NCBI RefSeq assembly: GCF_022230955.1
Contig: NZ_JAKKFI010000050.1
Coordinates: 62,001 to 126,000, forward strand
Length of the DNA stretch: 64,000 nucleotides
Direction of reading: 5' to 3'
Source of the DNA: Micromonospora cabrerizensis
GTDB lineage: Bacteria; Actinomycetota; Actinomycetes; Mycobacteriales; Micromonosporaceae
Shown here: one piece after another, positions 59,242 through 64,000 of the stretch
How the letters are laid out: the number at the start of each line of letters is the position of its first letter
Numbering within the stretch: the first letter of the stretch is position 1
The notes under the pieces: generated by a model
Seen by the model: the letters and a program-made list of their open reading frames with translations, nothing else
The model's database searches: none
What the model was told of the DNA's origin: nothing
Made by a program: the position numbers and the translations under genes

Positions 59242-60183
59242 ATGGTGGACAGAAACGACGTCGAGGCGGCTGCGGCACTTGTCGAGGGGCGGGTCCGGGA
59301 AACGCCGGTCGTCGCCGTCGACGGCGCCGACCTGGGTGTGCCCGGGCTGCTCAGCCTCAAACTGGAGTTGCACCAGCACACCGGCTCGTTCAAGCCGCGC
59401 GGCGCGTTCAACCGGATGCTCCAGGGGGCCTTGCCGGCGGCCGGGGTGATCGCCGCGTCGGGCGGCAACCACGGCCTCGCGGTGGCCTACGCGGCCCGGT
59501 CGCTGGGCGTTGCGGCGGAGGTCTTCGTGCCGGTCACCGCCTCGCCGGTGAAGGTGCAGCGGCTGGCCGGGCTGGGCGCACAGGTCCGCCAGGTCGGTCA
59601 GCACTACGCCGAGGCGTTGGCGGCGAGCACACAGCGGGCCGGGGAGACCGGCGCGTTGGTCGTGCACGCGTACGACCAGCCGGAGGTGGTGGCCGGTCAG
59701 GGCACCGTCGGCCGGGAGCTGGAGCGGCAGGTGGACGGGATCGACACCGTGCTGGTGGCGGTCGGCGGCGGTGGGCTGGTGTCCGGCATCGCCAGTTGGT
59801 TCGACGGGTCGGTACGTGTCGTCGCCGTCGAGCCCGAGCAGATCCCCACCCTGCACTCGGCGCTCAAGGCGGGTCGGCCGGTCGACATCGAGGTGGGTGG
59901 CATCGCCACGGACTCGCTGGGCGCCCGCCGTATCGGTGAGATCGCCTACGACACCGCCCGCCGGACCGGGGTGGTCTCCGTGCTGGTCCGTGACGAGGAC
60001 CTGGTGCGGGCGCGCCGGCTGCTCTGGTCGGAGCTGCGGGTCGCGGCCGAGTTGGGTGGCGCAGCCGCGCTGGCCGCGCTGGTCGGCGGGGCGTACGTGC
60101 CGCAGCCGGGGGAGCGGGTCGCGGTGATCATCTGTGGCGGCAACACCGACCCGAGCGACCTGGGCCCGGCCGCGCCGCACTGA
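59242..60183 (+). CDS. PLP-dependent serine/threonine dehydratase (IlvA/SdaB fold)
   Basis: A 313-residue fold-type-II PLP enzyme: substrate lysine in HTGSFKPRGAFNRM near residue 46, ASGGNHGLAVAYAA near 73, phosphate loop VAVGGGGLVSGIASW near 173, terminal serine-type CGGNTDPSD near 305. No ACT domain, so it is not the feedback-controlled biosynthetic threonine deaminase. It would deaminate serine, threonine or a hydroxy-amino acid to a keto acid. Given the adjacent 2OG oxygenase, a hydroxylated amino acid is a plausible substrate. ATG at 59242; the stop lies 4 bases from the end of the convergent STAND gene. Confidence 0.85.
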   Translation: MVDRNDVEAAAALVEGRVRETPVVAVDGADLGVPGLLSLKLELHQHTGSFKPRGAFNRMLQGALPAAGVIAASGGNHGLAVAYAARSLGVAAEVFVPVTASPVKVQRLAGLGAQVRQVGQHYAEALAASTQRAGETGALVVHAYDQPEVVAGQGTVGRELERQVDGIDTVLVAVGGGGLVSGIASWFDGSVRVVAVEPEQIPTLHSALKAGRPVDIEVGGIATDSLGARRIGEIAYDTARRTGVVSVLVRDEDLVRARRLLWSELRVAAELGGAAALAALVGGAYVPQPGERVAVIICGGNTDPSDLGPAAPH

Positions 60184-60187
60184 CCCG

Positions 60188-62371
60188 TCAGTCGCCGTCG
60201 CGCAGGCGGCGCAGGGCGTGCTCCACCTGGAGGGTGTCCAAGTGGGTGTCCCCGAGCAGTCGCCGGCGATCGGCCAGCAACTGCTCGTACGCCTCGATCG
60301 CCGGGTCGAGTCGCCCGTCGAGCAGGAGCACCGCGGCCAGGGTGGCCCGGATGGCGAGCACCTCGCTGCGGTCGGCGTGCCGGGGCTCCACGGTGGCCAG
60401 GGTGGCCCGCAGCTCGGCCTCCGCCTCGGTGAGCCGGCCCTGCTCCTGCAGACAGCGGGCCAGCGTGTGACGGGCCTGCCAGGTCTCCGGTTGGTTGAGC
60501 GGCCAGGTGCGGTATCGGACCTCCAGGATGGCGTGCAGCATCTCCTCGGCCTCGGCTGCCCGTTGCTGGGCGAGCACCGCCAGCGCCAGGCTGTGCCGCA
60601 CGATCATGGTGTCCCAGTGCTCCGGGCCGCGGACCTGGTCCTCCGCGGCGACGATCTGCCGCAGCTCCGTCTCGGCCTCCGGCCACTGCCGCTGCGCCAT
60701 GATCGCCTTGGTGAGCTTGTGTCGGCTGGCGAGGGTGTCCGCGTCGTCGCTGCCCAGCACCCGGGTGCGGTCGGCGATCACGTCGCGGAGCACCCGGTCG
60801 GCCATCTCCGGCTGGTTGCGTTCCAGCCAGGTACGGCCCAACTCGTGACGCAGCGCCAGCACCTGCGGCCGGTCCGGGTCGTGGTCGTACGCGGCGCAGC
60901 CCCGCACGATCGGGTCGAGGATGTCGAAGGCCGAGCCGGGTAGGCCGACCGCGATGAGGTAGCGGGCGGTGAGCCGGGTCAGCTCCAGTGCGCGGCGTAC
61001 CGTCTCGGGGTCGTGCTTGTGGTTCTGCGGCACGAGGTATTCGCGCACCGCCTCGACCAGGTGCGGCACCAGCACGTCCCAGTTGGCCCAGGCCGCCGAG
61101 TCGTCCGGGCTCTGCCCCTCGGTGGCGGCGAGCAGCAGCTTCATGACCAGCGCGTGGTACTCGGCAATCTGCTCACGGACCTCGTCGCGGTCGCGGAACA
61201 TCGCGTGCACCAGCGGGTGCAGCGACAGCACGTGCGCGAACGCCGGGTCGGTGACCTCTTCGCTGACGTCGAAGTCGACCAGGGCGAGGTCGGCGATGCC
61301 CTCCAGCACCCGCACCCGTTGCTGACCGGTGAGCCCCTTGAAGAGTGGTGACTCGGCCAGGATGGCCGGCTTGAGCACCACCTCGTAGGGCACCGGGGAG
61401 ACGCTCAGGCAGGCCAGCACGTTGAGCAGCGGCCGGCTCTGCTGGAGGTGACGGCGGGTCAGCAGGTCCAGGGAGAGGTCGTCGACCTCGCGGACGATCT
61501 CCAGGCCGAGTGACTCGTCGAGGTCGACGTCGGCGGCGTTGCGTGGTGAGCGGAACCGGCGCTGCACGGCCGTGCGGTAGTCGGCGAAGGTGGTGATGGT
61601 GGACGAGCCGCGCCAGACCGGGCTGGCGTTGACCGACCGCAGGTAGTTGCCGGCGGCGCGCAGGGCGAGGGGTAACCCGCCCAGCTCCCGCGCGAGCTCC
61701 CGGGCGGCGGCCGAGCCGCCGGCCTGCGGGCCGGCCCGGTCGATCAGCACCTGCGCGCCGGCCTCGGCGTCGAGTGGGCGCACCTGGTGCAGCGTCGACC
61801 AGGTGCCCCAGGTGGCCCGGTTGCCGTCCCGGGTGGTCACCAGGACCACGCCGTCGTCGGCCTCCGGGCGGCGCAGCCACCCGGTGCCGTCGGCGAGGAC
61901 CCCGTCGGTGGGGCCCAGGGTGGCGGGCTCGTCCGCGCTGTCGAAGATCAGCAACCAGGGCTGCGCGGCCTGGTTGAGATAGCGCCACACCAGGTCGGTC
62001 GCGCTGATCATCCCGGCCCAGGCCTGGTCGACCTGGCTCTCCGATGCGCCGAGCTGGCTGACCACCTCCCGCATCCCGGAGTTGAGCCGCCCGGCCTGCA
62101 CCCACCAGACGGTCCGGCCGTCGGCCCGGGCGCGGCGGGCGATCTCCAGGGCGACGTGGCTCTTTCCCGAGCCGCCCATGCCGCAGAGGATGTGCACCGA
62201 GGGCTGCTCCCCGCCGTCTTCCCCCGGCAGCGTGATCTCGTCGATCAGGTCGTCACGGCCGTGCAGCGGGCTGTCCAGTCGCCCGAGCGGTGGGTCGACG
62301 GAGACGCGGCTCGGCCGGTCGTACGCGGGCCGGGGCACGCCGGCATCCTCGGGTGGAACGTCCGCAGTCAA
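60188..62371 (-). CDS. STAND NTPase (NB-ARC) with TPR sensor region
   Basis: The 727-residue protein has an NB-ARC domain (about residues 35-330): P-loop LCGMGGSGKS at 62-71, Walker B WLLIFDSADE near 140, VLVTTRDGNR near 176 and GLPLALRAAGNYL near 233. A linker with a winged-helix-like segment follows, then TPR repeats from about 440 to the end (RHELGRTWLERNQPEMADRVLRDVIADRTRVLG and similar). No N-terminal effector domain is fused, unlike many immune-type STAND proteins. It could be a signalling ATPase that nucleates a complex with a partner. The divergent membrane protein gene at 62621 is an obvious candidate. A perfect palindrome lies ahead of the start. Confidence 0.87.
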   Translation of the reverse strand: MTADVPPEDAGVPRPAYDRPSRVSVDPPLGRLDSPLHGRDDLIDEITLPGEDGGEQPSVHILCGMGGSGKSHVALEIARRARADGRTVWWVQAGRLNSGMREVVSQLGASESQVDQAWAGMISATDLVWRYLNQAAQPWLLIFDSADEPATLGPTDGVLADGTGWLRRPEADDGVVLVTTRDGNRATWGTWSTLHQVRPLDAEAGAQVLIDRAGPQAGGSAAARELARELGGLPLALRAAGNYLRSVNASPVWRGSSTITTFADYRTAVQRRFRSPRNAADVDLDESLGLEIVREVDDLSLDLLTRRHLQQSRPLLNVLACLSVSPVPYEVVLKPAILAESPLFKGLTGQQRVRVLEGIADLALVDFDVSEEVTDPAFAHVLSLHPLVHAMFRDRDEVREQIAEYHALVMKLLLAATEGQSPDDSAAWANWDVLVPHLVEAVREYLVPQNHKHDPETVRRALELTRLTARYLIAVGLPGSAFDILDPIVRGCAAYDHDPDRPQVLALRHELGRTWLERNQPEMADRVLRDVIADRTRVLGSDDADTLASRHKLTKAIMAQRQWPEAETELRQIVAAEDQVRGPEHWDTMIVRHSLALAVLAQQRAAEAEEMLHAILEVRYRTWPLNQPETWQARHTLARCLQEQGRLTEAEAELRATLATVEPRHADRSEVLAIRATLAAVLLLDGRLDPAIEAYEQLLADRRRLLGDTHLDTLQVEHALRRLRDGD

Positions 62372-62422
62372 TGCGGTCCCCCTTCGGTGGCGAAAGTGCA
62401 GTGGCCCGGCGACGCGAAGATC

Positions 62423-62441
62423 CTGTCCACTTGGTGGACAG
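62423..62441. promoter_or_regulatory. CTGTCCAC-TTG-GTGGACAG palindrome in a divergent promoter region
   Basis: Perfect 8-base arms around TTG, 52 bases upstream of the STAND gene start and 180 bases upstream of the divergent membrane protein. The half-site resembles the GTGGAC/GTCCAC palindrome ahead of the XRE gene at 31494. The rest of 62372-62620 shows no other clear feature. Confidence 0.55.
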
Positions 62442-62620
62442 TCGGAGGGATTGTCGCCGGCACCACGTCAACCGCAAGGGTATCCACCGCCGTGCTGGGT
62501 TGCACACTCTCCGTTTAGGCCGCCGAGGTGACCGTAATCGGCGTCCGGATTCCCATTTCGCGGTCGAATCCAGCCGATCCGCCGTGCTCGGCGCTGGACA
62601 GGCGCATCCACGATGGACTC

Positions 62621-63109
62621 ATGAACTGGTCGCCAATCCAGGACGTGATCGACTGGGGTTCCGTGCCGGACTGGTTCGGTGCGGTCGGCTCCATCGCCAG
62701 TGTGCTCTTCGTCTACCTGGGACTGCGCCGGGAAATCCGCGCCCGGCGCACCGATGACCTGCGGACCCGGGCCAGCCAGGCCCGGTTGGTGTCGGCGGTG
62801 GCCGAGATCCGGGGCACCTCGGTGCTGCGGGTGGCCGTGGCCAACGAGAGCGACGCACCGGTGCTGGACGTTGCGGTGCTGGCGCGGCTGGTCCCGTCCG
62901 ACGACCCGGACGGCCCACCCGTCGAGCTGGCCGCGGCGAAACAGGTCCGCCGCATACCCGGCCGGGAAAGTGCGGACATCTTCGTCACCGTCACGCCCGC
63001 GCACCGGCTACGCCCGGCCGACACCGTTCTGGTGGAGCTCACGTTCACCGATCACGACGGAAATCGCTGGCACCGAATCGGCGCCGGTCAACCCGAACCG
63101 GTGGGCTGA
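62621..63109 (+). CDS. Single-pass membrane protein, unknown
   Basis: The 162-residue protein starts MNWSPIQDVIDWGSVPDWFGAVGSIASVLFVYLGLRREIRARR: an amphipathic start, one TM helix near residues 18-36 and a basic cytoplasmic stop signal. The rest (about 45-162) is a beta-rich domain (VLRVAVANESDAPVLDVAVLARL, HRLRPADTVLVELTFTDHDGNRWHRIG) that looks like a carbohydrate-binding or Ig-like fold. ATG at 62621 is preferred; the frame stays open to GTG 62528. It is divergent from the STAND gene and may be its membrane partner. Confidence 0.65.
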   Translation: MNWSPIQDVIDWGSVPDWFGAVGSIASVLFVYLGLRREIRARRTDDLRTRASQARLVSAVAEIRGTSVLRVAVANESDAPVLDVAVLARLVPSDDPDGPPVELAAAKQVRRIPGRESADIFVTVTPAHRLRPADTVLVELTFTDHDGNRWHRIGAGQPEPVG

Positions 63110-63166
63110 GCGCATTCATCCGGCCGATATCGGAAAGGCCGGTGGCATTTCGCCGCGACGAATAGG

Positions 63167-63204
63167 CGGTGGTCCGGCGGGCGAATCTCCCCGCCGGACC
63201 ACCG
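63167..63204. terminator. Bidirectional terminator hairpin
   Basis: CGGTGGTCCGGCGGG at 63167-63181 pairs perfectly with CCCGCCGGACCACCG at 63190-63204, with an 8-base loop, between the convergent membrane protein and the peptidase gene. Confidence 0.82.
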
Positions 63205-63214
63205 TGGCCGTCCG

Positions 63215-64000
63215 TCAGATGGGATAGGTGCGGGCGACCGCCAGCATCTCGGAGCTGTGCGAGCCGACGACGCCGACGGCCGGCGGCCGAGGGCGGAAGC
63301 CGGGCAGCGCGTCCAACCCGTCACTGGCGTCCATCGCCCGCAACGCCACCTGCCCGGCGATGGGCCGCAGGGTCACCGTGACCTCGATGCCCTCGGTGGG
63401 CGGGGCGTGGAACACCAGCCCGAAGCCCCACCTGCCCTCGCGGGGCTCGACCGGCACCGGCCGCCCGGCCACCTCGGCCCGCAGGACGGTGGCCGTCGAC
63501 GTGTCGACGTGCAGGGTGGCGAGCCGGGCGGCCCGCTGTGGGGTGAGCCGCAACCGCAGCGTGCGTTCTCCACCAGACGTGGTGTCGGCCACCACGTCCA
63601 GCTTCGGCGCCGGCAGGTCCGCCGGCTGTGCCGGCCCGGCCCGCAGTTCGCCGTCGCCGAGCCCGGGGAAGTCGTCCTCGACGCTGGTCACCCCGTCCAC
63701 GTAGCCGTCCGTCCACGACTGCGGGTCACTCTCGTGGCTGAGCCAGCGGGCCTGGCCGGTCCCGGCGTCCATGGCGTACATCAGGTGGGTGGGCACGGGA
63801 TGGTCGGCGTCGAAGCGGTCGACGCCCAGCCCGACCCCGGCGAGCACCACCGCCGCCACGGCCGTGGCGGCGGCCGGGAGCACACCGAGCCGTCGGGCCC
63901 GCAACGCCCGCAGGCCGCGCTGGCCGCCGGCCTGCGGGTGCAGCAGATCGACCACCGGCAGGGCGGTCAGGCCGAGCAGCACCGCGACCAGCGCGGCAAC
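63215..64000 (-). CDS. C-terminal part of an M28-type membrane aminopeptidase (truncated by the window)
   Basis: The frame is open to the window edge, so the start is missing. The visible 262 residues hold two hydrophobic stretches (ALVAVLLGLTALPVVDLL and LPAAATAVAAVVLAGVGLGVD) and then an outer beta-rich domain with LMYAMDAGTGQARWLSHESDPQSWTDGYV. This matches the tail of actinobacterial M28 zinc peptidases with a C-terminal membrane region. The catalytic zinc domain should lie to the right of the window. Identity rests on the C-terminal pattern only. Confidence 0.55.
   Translation of the reverse strand, partial: VAALVAVLLGLTALPVVDLLHPQAGGQRGLRALRARRLGVLPAAATAVAAVVLAGVGLGVDRFDADHPVPTHLMYAMDAGTGQARWLSHESDPQSWTDGYVDGVTSVEDDFPGLGDGELRAGPAQPADLPAPKLDVVADTTSGGERTLRLRLTPQRAARLATLHVDTSTATVLRAEVAGRPVPVEPREGRWGFGLVFHAPPTEGIEVTVTLRPIAGQVALRAMDASDGLDALPGFRPRPPAVGVVGSHSSEMLAVARTYPI

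Overview
The window looks like chromosomal DNA of a filamentous actinomycete, most likely Micromonospora or another member of the Micromonosporaceae. It has very high GC, many GTG starts, a BldN-type developmental sigma factor with an RsbN-like partner, a Rex-hemACDB operon and a 33-residue S22-type ribosomal protein. Ppx/GppA, sugar isomerase, small HTH, bS22, GalE-like SDR, PlsC-like acyltransferase, SerB-like HAD, small glutaredoxin, hemA-C-D-B follow the same order as Rv0496-Rv0512 of Mycobacterium tuberculosis (from memory, not searched). No tRNA, rRNA or CRISPR array was seen.

Layout: 0.2-0.8 kb holds a Doc-type toxin-antitoxin pair. 0.9-8.2 kb holds housekeeping and catabolic genes: Ppx/GppA, isomerase, CGNR regulator, a lipoprotein with a glutathionylspermidine-synthase-like ligase, proline dehydrogenase, and a hydrolase/TetR pair with palindromic operators. 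8.3-13.5 kb has a metallopeptidase-like membrane protein and a MacAB-type efflux operon whose ATPase carries a repeat-built tail. 13.7-17.3 kb is the conserved HTH/bS22/SDR/acyltransferase/HAD block. 17.5-19.8 kb is the bldN-rsbN locus. 20.2-24.8 kb has an acyl-CoA synthetase, a glutaredoxin-like protein, a HAD phosphatase and a two-component system. 25.0-30.9 kb is rex-hemA-hemC-hemD-hemB behind a clear Rex operator overlapping a promoter.

30.9-31.6 kb is non-coding and repeat-rich. 31.6-45.6 kb carries accessory and secreted functions: XRE regulator, large secreted nuclease, double GNAT, lytic transglycosylase, FmdB zinc ribbon, cyclase-STAND-TPR regulator, phospholipase A2, GHL10 hydrolase and an amino acid permease. 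45.7-52.6 kb is an arabinan/arabinoxylan utilisation cluster (GH51, binding protein, two permeases, GH43) divergent from a LacI regulator with two abutting operators between them. 52.6-57.2 kb holds a BON-methyltransferase fusion, a small DUF4177-like protein, an ABC-F ATPase, a polyphosphate-glucokinase-like ROK protein, a TPR protein and an Smr protein. 57.3-58.4 kb is an accessory patch with a palindromic repeat. 58.4-64.0 kb holds a 2OG-Fe(II) oxygenase with a PLP dehydratase, a STAND NTPase with a divergent membrane protein, and the C-terminal end of an M28-type membrane peptidase that runs off the window.

Non-coding highlights: several families of intergenic palindromes (one present twice, about 48 kb apart), an 8-bp tandem array, and candidate operators for Rex, TetR, LacI, BldN/BldD-type and unknown regulators. 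All functional calls are by reading motifs; nothing was searched or computed beyond hand inspection.
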